A DNA stretch of 35,117 bases from Methylobacterium dankookense (GTDB lineage: Bacteria; Pseudomonadota; Alphaproteobacteria; Rhizobiales; Beijerinckiaceae): the NCBI RefSeq assembly GCF_902141855.1, contig NZ_CABFVH010000050.1:1-35117 (forward strand). The letters run 5' to 3'. How positions within the stretch are numbered: the first letter of the stretch is position 1; each line of letters starts with the position of its first letter. The notes beneath the pieces were generated by a model. The model did no database searches, was not told the origin of the DNA, and saw nothing but the letters and a program-made list of their open reading frames with translations. Below are positions 24,356 through 33,278 of this stretch, in pieces. A program made the translations under genes and the position numbers.

Positions 24356-24627
24356 CCCCCGCCGCTCGGAATCCTTGGAGCATCCGGTCCGGACGGCGGC
24401 GGTCCCGCCAAGCCGGTGCAGGCTTCGACATTCACCGGCCGGCGCGCCCTCTACCAACGTGCACGGCGTAGGTCAGGCACACCGAGGCTTGCCCGCCGTC
24501 GCCGCGCGGGGGTGGCGTGGATATCCTGTCGAAAACCGGACCACGCCTGGGATTTAGCGAAGCAGCAGCGTGGGAGGAATTGGGATTTATCCGGGAGCTA
24601 CCACTCCCCAAGTCCTTGATGCCACAC
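24356..24627. other. Intergenic stretch between the operon end and tRNA-Ala
   Basis: No gene is supported. Short frames cross this stretch and the tRNA but have no domain signature. It is the junction between the accessory block and the conserved chromosome, so it is where an attachment site would be expected; no direct repeat of the tRNA 3' end was found inside this window. Confidence 0.35.
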
Positions 24628-24726
<99 letters not shown>

Positions 24727-24848
24727 GTCCGGGGACGCGGGCCTTTTAGGCTCGCGCGGCTCAGCCTGTCAATTCCCGTTTCAAGCCTTTATGCGCTGCC
24801 CGTGCGGGCACTGGCGCCCGCGTCGATTCGAGGACTCCGAACCCGCGC

Positions 24849-25151
24849 ATGTACGCCCTCCTCTGGCTTTTCGACACGGTGGTGCAGCTCTTCATCTACG
24901 TGCTCATCGCGAGCGCGGTGCTGAGCTGGCTGGTCGCCTTCAACGTGGTCAACGTGCGCAACCCCATCGTCGCCCAGATCGGCGAGGTGCTCTACCGCGT
25001 CACCGAGCCGGTGCTGCGGCCGATCCGCAACCTCCTGCCGAACCTCGGCGGCGTGGACATCTCGCCCATCATCCTCATCCTGCTCTTGCTCTTCGTCAGC
25101 CGCCTGCTGCACGAGTTCATCCCGCCGCAGACGCTGGTCTACACGCGCTGA
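24849..25151 (+). CDS. yggT: YggT family inner-membrane protein
   Basis: A 100-residue protein with two hydrophobic spans (VVQLFIYVLIASAVLSWLV and ISPIILILLLLFVSRLLHEF) on each side of the YggT signature VNVRNPIVAQI, then LYRVTEPVLRPIRNLLP. The family is linked to osmotic or ion homeostasis and cell-envelope functions, but its exact role is not settled. ATG 24849 has only a distant GAGG. It precedes the mesaconyl-CoA hydratase gene by 25 bases and may be co-transcribed with it. Confidence 0.9.
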   Translation: MYALLWLFDTVVQLFIYVLIASAVLSWLVAFNVVNVRNPIVAQIGEVLYRVTEPVLRPIRNLLPNLGGVDISPIILILLLLFVSRLLHEFIPPQTLVYTR

Positions 25152-25176
25152 GACAGGCCCCGAGGAAACGCCCCCC

Positions 25177-26220
25177 ATGAAGACCAATCCCGGCCGCTTC
25201 TTCGAGGATTACCGCCTCGGCGAGACCATCCGGCACGCCACGCCCCGCACGGTCACCACCGGCGACGTGGCGCTCTACACCGCGCTCTACGGGCCGCGCT
25301 TCGCCGTGCAATCCTCGGACGCCTTCGCCCGGGCGCTGGGGCTTCCGCGGAGCCCGCTCGACGACCTGCTCACCTTCCACGTGGTGTTCGGCAAGACCGT
25401 GCCGGACATCTCCCTCAACGCCGTGGCCAATCTCGGCTACGCGGAGGGCGGCTTCCGCCGCCCGGTCTATCCGGGCGAGACCCTCTCCACCGTCTCCGAG
25501 GTGATCGGCCTCAAGGAGAGCTCGAACCGGCAGACGGGCGTCGTCTACGTGCGCTCGGTCGGCTCTGACGAGAAGGGCGAGACCGTGCTCAGCTATTGCC
25601 GCTGGGTCCTCGTGCGCAAGCGCGACCCCGAGGCGGTGATCGGCGAAGAGCACGTGCCGAGCCTCGCCAGGGTCGTCGACCCGCGCGACCTCGCGGGCGC
25701 CCTGCCCCGGCTCGACGTCTCGGCCTACGATCTCGACCTCGCCGGGAGCCCGCACCGCTTCGGCGACTATGCCCGGGGCGAGCGCATCGACCATGTCGAC
25801 GGCATGACCGTGGAGGAGGCCGAGCACCAGATCGCCACGCGCCTGTTCCAGAACACCGCCAAGGTGCATTTCGACAATCACGCCGCCAAGGACACCCGCT
25901 TCGGCCGGCGCCTGATCTATGGCGGCCACGTCATCTCGCTGGCGCGCGCGCTCAGCTTCAACGGGCTCGCCAACGCCTTCGCGCTTGCCGGCATCAATGC
26001 CGGGCGGCACGTGGCGCCGCTCTTCTCCGGCGACACCGTCTATGCCTGGAGCGAGGTGCTCGACACGGCCGATATCGGCCGCGACGATGTCGGCCTGCTG
26101 CGCCTGCGCACGGTCGCGACCAAGAACCAGCCCTGCGGCGCCCATCCGGACAAGCAGGGCGAGGGCTACGACCCGGCCGTGATCCTCGACCTCGACTACT
26201 GGGCCTTCATGCCGAAGTGA
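25177..26220 (+). CDS. mch: Mesaconyl-CoA hydratase (MaoC family)
   Basis: This enzyme hydrates mesaconyl-CoA to beta-methylmalyl-CoA in the ethylmalonyl-CoA pathway, which regenerates glyoxylate during growth on C1 and C2 compounds in Methylobacterium. The 347-residue protein is a double hot-dog of the MaoC type. The first half has GRFFEDYRLGETIRHATPRT and VVFGKTVPDISLNAVANLGY; the second half has VHFDNHAAKDTRFGRRLIYG with the expected hydratase His/Asp context, then GGHVISLARALSFNGL. The length fits this subfamily and not single-domain MaoC proteins. GAGGAAA lies about ten bases before the ATG. In Methylobacterium the same gene has also been called meaC. Confidence 0.88.
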   Translation: MKTNPGRFFEDYRLGETIRHATPRTVTTGDVALYTALYGPRFAVQSSDAFARALGLPRSPLDDLLTFHVVFGKTVPDISLNAVANLGYAEGGFRRPVYPGETLSTVSEVIGLKESSNRQTGVVYVRSVGSDEKGETVLSYCRWVLVRKRDPEAVIGEEHVPSLARVVDPRDLAGALPRLDVSAYDLDLAGSPHRFGDYARGERIDHVDGMTVEEAEHQIATRLFQNTAKVHFDNHAAKDTRFGRRLIYGGHVISLARALSFNGLANAFALAGINAGRHVAPLFSGDTVYAWSEVLDTADIGRDDVGLLRLRTVATKNQPCGAHPDKQGEGYDPAVILDLDYWAFMPK

Positions 26221-26265
26221 GGGCCGCGCGGCTCCGCCCGGCCGTATCGGCCCGGGCGGGGTCCG

Positions 26266-26805
26266 TCAGTTCAGGCTGCCGTCCACGCCGTCCTGCGTGC
26301 GGGCGAGCGCCCGCCCGATCCGCAGCAGCGCCTCGCGGATCGGCGGCAGCACCTCCTTGGCCCCGTCCGCGTCGATCAGCGCGTGCGCGTAGAGGAGATG
26401 GTCGGCCACCCGCTCCAGCACCGTGCCCTGGGGCGCGTCCGGCGGCGGGGGCGGCTGGTAGCGCCCGACCGCGCCGGTGGCCGCCTGGGCCGGATCGGGC
26501 TCCGTCTCGCTGATCGAGCCGAAGAAGCCGAGGAAGGTGGTGTTCGGCGGCCCGAAGGAGGGCACCGCCCCCGCATGGACCCAGATCGGCGCGCCGGCCG
26601 CCGTGCACAGCCGGTAGCGGAGCGAGAACTCCACCCGCAGCCGCGTCGCCTCGGCGAGGATGGCGCGCGCCGTCTCGCGGTCGTCCGCGTGGACGCGGGC
26701 GAGCCAGCCGTCTCCGGTCGCCTCGGCCGGGGCCTGGCCCGTGACCCGGGTCCAGTCCGGGCTCGTGAAGGTCGCTAGGCCGGACGCGTCGGTCACGAAG
26801 ATCAT
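26266..26805 (-). CDS. PAS-domain protein without an output domain
   Basis: The protein has 179 residues. Positions 1-110 form a PAS_3-type fold: IFVTDASGLATFTSPDWTRV, then GWLARVHADDRETARAIL, EFSLRYRLCTAAGAPIWVHA and a closing FLGFFGSISE strand. A Pro-rich linker and a helical tail (LERVADHLLYAHALIDAD) follow. There is no kinase, cyclase or HTH module, so it may act as a stand-alone sensor or adaptor. It converges with the hydratase gene, and its start is 88 bases from the stop of the L,D-transpeptidase gene on the same strand. Confidence 0.75.
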   Translation of the reverse strand: MIFVTDASGLATFTSPDWTRVTGQAPAEATGDGWLARVHADDRETARAILAEATRLRVEFSLRYRLCTAAGAPIWVHAGAVPSFGPPNTTFLGFFGSISETEPDPAQAATGAVGRYQPPPPPDAPQGTVLERVADHLLYAHALIDADGAKEVLPPIREALLRIGRALARTQDGVDGSLN

Positions 26806-26892
26806 GCGCGATCATGCACGGCCCGGAGCCGATGCACATTCACCTACGATAGGACCGGCCACGCTTGCCGGTCCCATCCGCCGATCCCGGGC

Positions 26893-27456
26893 TCAGTCCC
26901 GGACGACCACCTTGGTGCCGACCTTCACGCGGTCATAGAGGTCGACCACGTCCTTGTTGGTCATGCGGATGCAGCCCGAGGACACGGCCGCGCCCATGGT
27001 CTCGGGCTCGTTCGAGCCGTGGATCCGGTAGAGCGAGGAGCCGAGATAGAGGGCGCGCGCGCCGAGCGGGTTGTCCTGGCCGCCGGCCATGTAGCGCGGC
27101 AGGTCGGGGCGGCGGGCGAGCATCTGGGCCGGCGGGCGCCAGGCCGGCCATTCCTTCCTCATGGTGACGGTCTTCACGCCCGACCAGGAGAAGCCCTGCC
27201 GGCCGACGCCGACGCCGTAGCGGATCGCCGCGCCGCCGCCGAGCACGTAGTAGAGCCGGCGCTGGCTCGTCGAGACGACGATGGTGCCGGGCTTCTCCTT
27301 CCCCGACCAGGCCACGGTCTCCCGTGGGATCGCCTGCGTCCTGAAGATGTTCATGAAATCGGCGAGCGGCCCGCTGTCGAGGGGGCCGGCCAGGGCCGGG
27401 CTCGCGCCGAGGCCGAGCCCGGCCGCCAGGGCGAGCACGGCGATGCGCTTCGTCAT
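26893..27456 (-). CDS. L,D-transpeptidase (YkuD family), exported
   Basis: A periplasmic enzyme predicted to form 3-3 peptidoglycan cross-links or attach proteins to peptidoglycan. It has a clear signal peptide (MTKRIAVLALAAGLGLG through ALA, cleavage about residue 23). The YkuD domain begins at TIVVSTSQRRLYYV; the catalytic block is complete with HGSNEPETMG and SSGCIRMTNKDV (nucleophilic Cys). At 187 aa it has the usual length for the short single-domain form. AGGAG lies eight bases before ATG 27456. It is probably monocistronic; the upstream gap of about 300 bases separates it from a divergent small gene. Confidence 0.92.
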   Translation of the reverse strand: MTKRIAVLALAAGLGLGASPALAGPLDSGPLADFMNIFRTQAIPRETVAWSGKEKPGTIVVSTSQRRLYYVLGGGAAIRYGVGVGRQGFSWSGVKTVTMRKEWPAWRPPAQMLARRPDLPRYMAGGQDNPLGARALYLGSSLYRIHGSNEPETMGAAVSSGCIRMTNKDVVDLYDRVKVGTKVVVRD

Positions 27457-27757
27457 GGTTCTGGTCTCCTGTCAGATCCGTCCGTCCGACAAGCCCAGCA
27501 TTTGCGGCGGCTTCGGGCCCGGACGCCGCCGCCGAGCGTCCTGCACGATGCCTGTGGGATCTGCGCAACAGCCCTCTTGACGGGAGTATGAATTTCTGGG
27601 CGCGTACCGGAAGCCGCGGATCGACAAGGGAAAATACTTTCTTTCCTCGGCCCGGAATGGTTCCGTCATCCCCAGGACAGGGGGCCTGACAGGATGTCGC
27701 AGGCGATTGCGCTGCACCACGCCGAACCCCTATTCTCAAGCCGTGCCCTTCGGACCC

Positions 27758-28114
27758 GTGACCCTCACGGCGGCCCGCGCCCGTCGTTCCGTGCATCCTG
27801 CCGCGTTGCTGTCGCTGCTCGCGACGCTGGCGCTGCTGCTGCTCGCCGGGCTGCCGGCCACCGCCGATGCCGAGATCCGGCCGAACCGCCCCTGCGCCGC
27901 TGCGAAGGTGCGCGACACCGCCTGCCCGGCCCAGCGCTTCGCCCTCCAGATCACCCTCGACGTGGACGAGCCGGCCGGCGAGCGGAGCGGCTTCGTGGCC
28001 GCGGGTGCCGCATCGGTCGCCCGGGAGCCGCGCCCCGCCTTCCGCCGCAGCGCCGACCCCCTGCCCCGCCCTGCCGCGGGCAGCGCGCCCGAGCGCCCGC
28101 CCAGGATCGCCTGA
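27758..28114 (+). CDS. Small exported or membrane-anchored hypothetical protein
   Basis: No family is recognised. An Arg-rich start (TLTAARARRSVHP) leads into one strong hydrophobic stretch (AALLSLLATLALLLLAGLPA) ending in TADAE, a likely signal peptide. About 70 residues follow with two cysteines (RPCAAAKVRDTACPAQR) that could form a disulphide, and a Pro/Ala/Arg-rich tail. The frame opens at TTG 27707, with GTG at 27743 and 27758; the last gives the most normal signal peptide. Confidence 0.5.
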   Translation: MTLTAARARRSVHPAALLSLLATLALLLLAGLPATADAEIRPNRPCAAAKVRDTACPAQRFALQITLDVDEPAGERSGFVAAGAASVAREPRPAFRRSADPLPRPAAGSAPERPPRIA

Positions 28115-28456
28115 GCGGCCCCGGCCGGCATCGCGGACGGCTCCGAAGGCCTCACGTCTTCGGGTTGCCACCATCGTCGCCGATACCGTCCGGGTCGACC
28201 GCCGCGTCCGACCGCGCCGCCCGCTTATGATGGCGGCGACGCGCCCGGCCCGCGCGGAAGCCTCTCGCGAAACGCCCCCCGCGCCGTCCCGGCCGGCGGG
28301 CGCCCTCCCGGTGACCGGGAGGTCCGTGCGAGGCTTCGAGCCGCGGGTCCGGCCGAGCCCGCTCGGCCGCATCGGGGCGCGATCCCGAGACCCCCGGATG
28401 GCCGCGCCCGTCGCGCCCGGCCCTCCCGATCCGTGATGCGTGTCTCCAGGAGCGCC
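28115..28456. other. Intergenic stretch before the efflux operon
   Basis: I see no supported gene here; the frames are arginine/proline-rich and typical of translated GC-rich non-coding DNA. Promoter and operator for the efflux operon should lie here, but no clear repressor-type palindrome was recognised. Confidence 0.35.
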
Positions 28457-29722
28457 GTGACCGTGACCCTTCGCCCCCTCCCCGCCCGTCGCCTGCGCAG
28501 CGCGGTCCGGTGGCCCGCCGCGACGCTGATCGGCGCCGCGCTCGTCGCCCTGTCGGCCTGCAACCAGCGCCAGGCTGCGGCCCCGGTGCCCCCGCCGCCG
28601 CCCGAGGTCGGCGTGATCACGGTGGCGCCGCAGCCGATCCCTTATCTGCGCGACCTGCCCGGCCGCGTCGCGCCGACCCGGATCGCCGAGGTGCGCTCGC
28701 GCGTCTCCGGGCTCGTGATCAAGCGGCTGTTCGAGCAGGGCTCGGCGGTGAAGGAGGGCGACGTCCTCTACAAGATCGACCCCGCCCCCTACGAGGTCGA
28801 CCTCGCCAGCGCCGAGGCGACGCTCGCCCGCCAGGAGGCGGCGCTCGCGCTCGCCAACCAGCAGGCCGAGCGCCTGGAGACCCTGCTCGCCCGCAACACC
28901 GCGAGCCAGGCGCAGTACGACACCGCCTACGCGGCCAAGAAGCAGGCCGAGGCCGAGGTGGCCGGCGCCAAGGCGGCGCGCGACCGGGCCAAGCTCAACC
29001 TGAGCTGGACCGACGTGCGCGCGCCGATCTCCGGCCGTATCGGCCGGGCGCTGCTCACCGAGGGCACCCTGATCGAGCAGGGCTCCACGGGCGTGCTCGC
29101 CACGATCCAGCAGCTCGACCCGATCTACGTGGACATCACCCAGTCCGTCGGCGAATTGAACAAGCTGCGCCGGGACCTCGCCAGCGGCGAACTCTCGAAG
29201 CTCGAGAACGACGCCGCCAACGTCCACCTGATCATGGACGACGGCAGCCTCTACCCGCTGGCCGGCCGGCTCCTGTTCTCGGACGTCACCGCCGATCCGA
29301 GCACCGGCCAGGTCACGCTGCGCGTGCTGATCCCGAACCCGAACGACGAGCTGTTCCCGGGCATGTATGTCCGCGCCCGGATCAAGCAGGGCATCGATTC
29401 CGACGCCATCGCCGTGCCGCAGCAGGCGGTCCAGCGCACCGCCGACGGCAAGCCCGAGGTCTGGGTGGTGAAGGAGGGCGACACGGTGATGCTGCAGCCC
29501 GTCGAGGTCGGCCCCGTGGTCGGCCAGGACTGGCTGATCCGCGAGGGCCTCAAGGCCGGCGAGCGCGTCGTCGTCGAGGGCTTCCAGAAGATCACCGCCG
29601 GCATCCAGGTGAAGCCGATGGACCGCACGGTCCCGCACGAATCGGAGACCGGCAAGCCGCACGATCCCGACGAGGCCGGCGACGGCGAGGCCAAGCGCCA
29701 AGCCGCCTCCCAGGTCCGCTGA
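28457..29722 (+). CDS. RND efflux periplasmic adaptor lipoprotein (membrane fusion protein)
   Basis: This AcrA/MexA-like adaptor couples the inner-membrane pump to an outer-membrane channel. A lipobox (LVALSAC) ends the signal peptide, so the protein is probably lipid-anchored. The lipoyl-type beta strand LPGRVAPTRIAEVRSRVSG, a helical hairpin (SAEATLARQEAALALANQQA onward), DVRAPISGRIGRA and the beta-barrel/MP domains with GMYVRARI follow in order. The frame is open from GTG 28433/ATG 28436, but AGGAG at 28448-28452 fits GTG 28457 or 28463 better. The 421-residue length is normal. The pump gene follows after 13 bases. No outer-membrane factor or regulator gene is adjacent. Confidence 0.9.
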   Translation: MTVTLRPLPARRLRSAVRWPAATLIGAALVALSACNQRQAAAPVPPPPPEVGVITVAPQPIPYLRDLPGRVAPTRIAEVRSRVSGLVIKRLFEQGSAVKEGDVLYKIDPAPYEVDLASAEATLARQEAALALANQQAERLETLLARNTASQAQYDTAYAAKKQAEAEVAGAKAARDRAKLNLSWTDVRAPISGRIGRALLTEGTLIEQGSTGVLATIQQLDPIYVDITQSVGELNKLRRDLASGELSKLENDAANVHLIMDDGSLYPLAGRLLFSDVTADPSTGQVTLRVLIPNPNDELFPGMYVRARIKQGIDSDAIAVPQQAVQRTADGKPEVWVVKEGDTVMLQPVEVGPVVGQDWLIREGLKAGERVVVEGFQKITAGIQVKPMDRTVPHESETGKPHDPDEAGDGEAKRQAASQVR

Positions 29723-29735
29723 GGAGGCGCAGCAC

Positions 29736-32700
29736 GTGGCACGCTTCTTCATCGACCGGCCGGTCTTCGCCTGGGTCGTCGCCCTGTTCATCATCCTCGG
29801 GGGCGCGCTCTCGATCCCGCTCCTGCCGGTGGCGCAGTACCCGGTGATCGCGCCGCCCCAGATCGCCCTCTCCACCGCCTTCCCGGGCGCCTCCGTGGAG
29901 AGCCTCTACACGGGCACGACCCGTCTCATCGAGGACGAGCTCAACGGCGCGGCCAACATCCTGAGCTTCGAATCGACCACCGACTCGTTCGGCTCGATCA
30001 ACATCACCGCGACCTTCCAGCCGGGCACCGACCCGGCGCTCGCCTCGGTGGAGGTGCAGAACCGCCTGAAGCGCGTGGAGGCCCGCCTGCCGGCGGAGGT
30101 GCGCCAGAACGGCATCCTGGTGGAGGAGGCCTCCGCCGCGACCCTCAACATCATCACCCTGGTCTCGACCGACGGGAAGATGGACGAGATCGGGCTCGGC
30201 GACTTCCTGATCCGCAACGTCATCAACGAGATCCGCCGCATCCCCGGCGTCGGGCGCGCCACGCTCTACTCGACGGAGCGCTCGCTCCGCGTCTGGGTCG
30301 ACCCGGACAAGCTGCGCGGCCTCTCGCTGACGCCGGAGGACGTCACCGAGGCGATCCGCAACCAGAACATCCAGATCGCCTCGGGCGCCATCGGCGCGCA
30401 GCCGAGCCCGAACAAGCAGACCATCACCGCGCCGATCATCGTGAAGGGCCAGCTCAACACGGTGGAGGATTTCGGGGCGATCGTGCTCCGGGCCAACCCG
30501 GACGGCTCGAACGTGCGCCTGCGCGACGTGGCGCGGATCGAGCTCGGCGGCGACGCCTACCAGTTCTCGACGCGGCTCAACGGCGGCGAGGCGGCCGGCA
30601 TCTCGGTGACGCTGGCGCCGGACGGCAACGCGCTGGAGACCGCCAAGGCGATCCGCGCCAAGATGGAGGAACTGGCCCAGTTCTTCCCGCCGGGCCTGAA
30701 ATGGGACATCCCCTACGACATCACGCCCGCCGTGAAGGCCTCGATCAAGAAGGTCATGATGACCCTCGTCGAGGCGGTGGTGCTGGTCTTCGTGGTGATG
30801 TTCCTGTTCCTGCAGAACATCCGCTACACCCTGATCCCGACCATCGTCGTGCCGATCGCCCTGATGGGCACGGTCACGGTGATGCTGCTCGCCGGCTTCT
30901 CGATCAACGTGCTCACCATGTTCGGCATGGTGCTGGCCATCGGCATCCTGGTCGACGATGCCATCGTGGTGGTCGAGAACGTCGAGCGCATCATGAACGA
31001 GGAGGGCCTCCACCCGAAGGAGGCCACCCGCAAGGCCATGGACCAGATCACGGGCGCCATCATCGGCATCACGCTGGTGCTGGTGGCGGTGTTCATCCCG
31101 ATGGCCTTCTTCCCCGGCTCGGTCGGCATCATCTACCGGCAGTTCTCGATCGCGATGGTCACCTCCATCGCCTTCTCGGCCCTGCTGGCGCTGACGCTCA
31201 CGCCGGCGCTCTGCGCGACGCTGCTCAAGCCCGTCGCGAAGGGCCACGGCCACGCCAAGGGCGGCGTCTTCGGCTGGTTCAACCGGATCGTGGACCGCGA
31301 GACCGCGCGCTACGGGCGCGGCACTCAATGGTTCATCAAGAAGTCCGGCCGGGTGATGGTGATCTACCTCGTCCTCGTCGCCGGAACGGCCTTCGCCTTC
31401 CTGCGCCTGCCCGAGGGCTTCCTGCCGGTGGAGGACCAGGGCTTCTTCACGGTCGACATCCAGACCCCGCCCGGCGCCTCGTTCAACCGGACGCAGGCCG
31501 CGGTGCGGAAGGTGGAGGAGCACCTGATGGCGCAGCCGGGCGTGGCGACGGTGACCATGCTCAACGGCTTCTCGTTCTCGGGCCAGGGGCCGAACCTCTC
31601 CCAGGCCTTCGTGACGCTGAAGCCCTGGAGCGAGCGCGACGCCAAGAACTCGGCCGCCGCGCTGGTCGAGGGCACCAACAAGGCGCTCGGCGGCTACCGC
31701 GACGCGATCGTGGACGCGCAGGAGCCGCCGCCGGTGGACAATCTCGGCAATGCGGCGGGCTTCTCCTTCCGCCTGCAGGACCGGGCGCAGCGCGGCTACT
31801 CGGCGCTGGCCGCGGCCGAGGCGCAGCTCCTCAAGCTCGCCCAGGCGAGCCCGATCCTGCAGAAGGTGAAGATCGAGGGCCTGCCGGCGACGCCCCAGGC
31901 GGAGCTGATCATCGACCGCGAGAAGGCGGCGGCGCTCGGCGTGAAGTTCGAGGACATCAACGCCACGATCCAGGTCAATCTCGGCTCGGTCTACGCCAAC
32001 GACTTCCCGAACCGGGGCAAGATGCAGCGCGTCTACGTGCAGGCGGAGCAGCTGCAGCGCATGAGCACCGCCGACATCCTCAACTACGCGGTGAAGAACA
32101 GCCAGGGCACCATGGTGCCGCTCTCCTCCTTCGCGGAGGTGAAGTGGGGCATGGGGCCGGCCCAGATCGTCGGCTTCAACGGCTACCAGGCGGTGCGCTT
32201 CACCGGCGAGCCGGCGGCCGGCTACACCTCGGGCGACGCGATCGACGAGATGGAGCGGCTGATGACGCAGCTCCCCAAGGGCTTCGGCTACACCTGGACC
32301 GGCCAGTCCCTCCAGGAGAAGCAGGCCGGCTCCCAGGCCTCGCTGCTCCTGGCCCTCTCGGTGCTGATCGTGTTCCTCTGCCTCGCGGCGCTCTACGAGA
32401 GCTGGGCGATCCCGTTCTCGGTGCTGCTGGTGATCCCGCTCGGCGTGATCGGCTCGGTGGCGGCCGTCTATCTCCGGGGCATGCCCAACGACGTCTACTT
32501 CAAGATCGGGCTGATCACGATCATCGGCCTCTCGGCCAAGAACGCGATCCTGATCGTGGAGTTCGCCCGCGACCTCTGGAAGCCCGGCACCAACATCGTC
32601 AACGCCACGATCCAGGCGGCGACGCTGCGGTTCCGCCCGATCGTGATGACCTCGCTCGCCTTCATCTTCGGCGTGGTGCCGCTCGCCATCGCGACCGGCG

Positions 32701-32903
32701 CCGCCTCGAAGAGCCAGCAGGCCATCGGCACCGGCGTGATGGGCGGCATGATCTCGGCCACCGTGCTGGCGGTGTTCTTCGTGCCGGTCTTCTTCGTGGT
32801 GGTGATGCGCCTGTTCCGCCGCAAGGACGTGGAGGCCGGCATGCGGGCCGAGCCCGATGCAGGCGTAGCCCCCGCCTCCCACCACGGCGTGCCGGCGGAG
32901 TGA
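29736..32903 (+). CDS. RND multidrug efflux pump, AcrB-like (HAE-1 family)
   Basis: This 1055-residue inner-membrane proton-driven exporter works as a trimer with the adaptor encoded just upstream. The N-terminal FFIDRPVFAWVVALFIILGG, the proton-relay pair Asp407-Asp408 in GILVDDAIVVVENVER (same numbering as AcrB) and the conserved Lys in LSAKNAILIVEFA are all present, as are the two large periplasmic porter loops and twelve expected membrane segments. GTG start with GAGGAGG about eight bases upstream. Substrates are probably hydrophobic toxic compounds, but cannot be told from sequence. The basic C-terminal tail (FRRKDVEAGM) is of normal length. Confidence 0.95.
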   Translation: MARFFIDRPVFAWVVALFIILGGALSIPLLPVAQYPVIAPPQIALSTAFPGASVESLYTGTTRLIEDELNGAANILSFESTTDSFGSINITATFQPGTDPALASVEVQNRLKRVEARLPAEVRQNGILVEEASAATLNIITLVSTDGKMDEIGLGDFLIRNVINEIRRIPGVGRATLYSTERSLRVWVDPDKLRGLSLTPEDVTEAIRNQNIQIASGAIGAQPSPNKQTITAPIIVKGQLNTVEDFGAIVLRANPDGSNVRLRDVARIELGGDAYQFSTRLNGGEAAGISVTLAPDGNALETAKAIRAKMEELAQFFPPGLKWDIPYDITPAVKASIKKVMMTLVEAVVLVFVVMFLFLQNIRYTLIPTIVVPIALMGTVTVMLLAGFSINVLTMFGMVLAIGILVDDAIVVVENVERIMNEEGLHPKEATRKAMDQITGAIIGITLVLVAVFIPMAFFPGSVGIIYRQFSIAMVTSIAFSALLALTLTPALCATLLKPVAKGHGHAKGGVFGWFNRIVDRETARYGRGTQWFIKKSGRVMVIYLVLVAGTAFAFLRLPEGFLPVEDQGFFTVDIQTPPGASFNRTQAAVRKVEEHLMAQPGVATVTMLNGFSFSGQGPNLSQAFVTLKPWSERDAKNSAAALVEGTNKALGGYRDAIVDAQEPPPVDNLGNAAGFSFRLQDRAQRGYSALAAAEAQLLKLAQASPILQKVKIEGLPATPQAELIIDREKAAALGVKFEDINATIQVNLGSVYANDFPNRGKMQRVYVQAEQLQRMSTADILNYAVKNSQGTMVPLSSFAEVKWGMGPAQIVGFNGYQAVRFTGEPAAGYTSGDAIDEMERLMTQLPKGFGYTWTGQSLQEKQAGSQASLLLALSVLIVFLCLAALYESWAIPFSVLLVIPLGVIGSVAAVYLRGMPNDVYFKIGLITIIGLSAKNAILIVEFARDLWKPGTNIVNATIQAATLRFRPIVMTSLAFIFGVVPLAIATGAASKSQQAIGTGVMGGMISATVLAVFFVPVFFVVVMRLFRRKDVEAGMRAEPDAGVAPASHHGVPAE

Positions 32904-32987
32904 GGCGCGGCGTGCGCGGACGCCGGGCCCTGGAACCGGTCCCAGCTTGATGGCTTCGGCTGGGGCAGCATGCCCCCCTCTTCCCGA

Positions 32988-33049
32988 CCGATCCCGGGCT
33001 TGCCCGAGATCGGCAACGGGGAACCGATCCCGGGCAAGCCCGAGATCGG
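32988..33049. repeat. Two tandem copies of a 26-base palindrome (REP-like)
   Basis: The units at 32988-33013 and 33024-33049 are identical except for the central two bases (TT in one, AA in the other). Each is a near-perfect palindrome CCGATCCCGGGC-NN-GCCCGAGATCGG with one mismatch. Because each is self-complementary, the pair could fold as two small hairpins or one long one. The location, just after the pump gene, fits a REP-type or terminator-like element. Confidence 0.65.
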
Positions 33050-33130
33050 GGGCGCCTGTCGTACGAGAGCGTTATCCGGGGAGATGGTTGCCGGTTCCGC
33101 GAAAGAAAATGCGGCACAAGCAATGAGATA

Positions 33131-33168
33131 GAGCATCTTCTGTGATCCGACGATCATGGAAGATGCTC
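33131..33168. repeat. 38-base inverted repeat
   Basis: GAGCATCTTC and GAAGATGCTC form exact ten-base outer arms, and TGATC / GATCA form inner arms separated from the outer ones by a TG/TG mismatch, around a CGAC loop. There is no T run. It may be a dispersed palindromic element or a regulator site; it lies in the gap between the pump gene and the SDR gene. Confidence 0.6.
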
Positions 33169-33278
33169 GAGGAGTTGCGCCGCGGCGTGGTCCGATCAGC
33201 CGAGCCCGCTCGAACGGGGCATCGGGACGACACCGCGCGAAAGCGGTCCCGGTGCCCGCCAAGCCGGGGTGATCCCAC

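Noticed and set aside
26933..29875. Minus-strand open frame of nearly 1000 codons over the transpeptidase and adaptor genes
   Set aside because: It overlaps two well-supported genes in other frames and has no recognisable domain.
29592..32885. Minus-strand open frame of over 1000 codons opposite the RND pump
   Set aside because: Antisense shadow of a GC-rich gene; the translation is His/Arg/Asp-rich and lacks any membrane segment or family motif.
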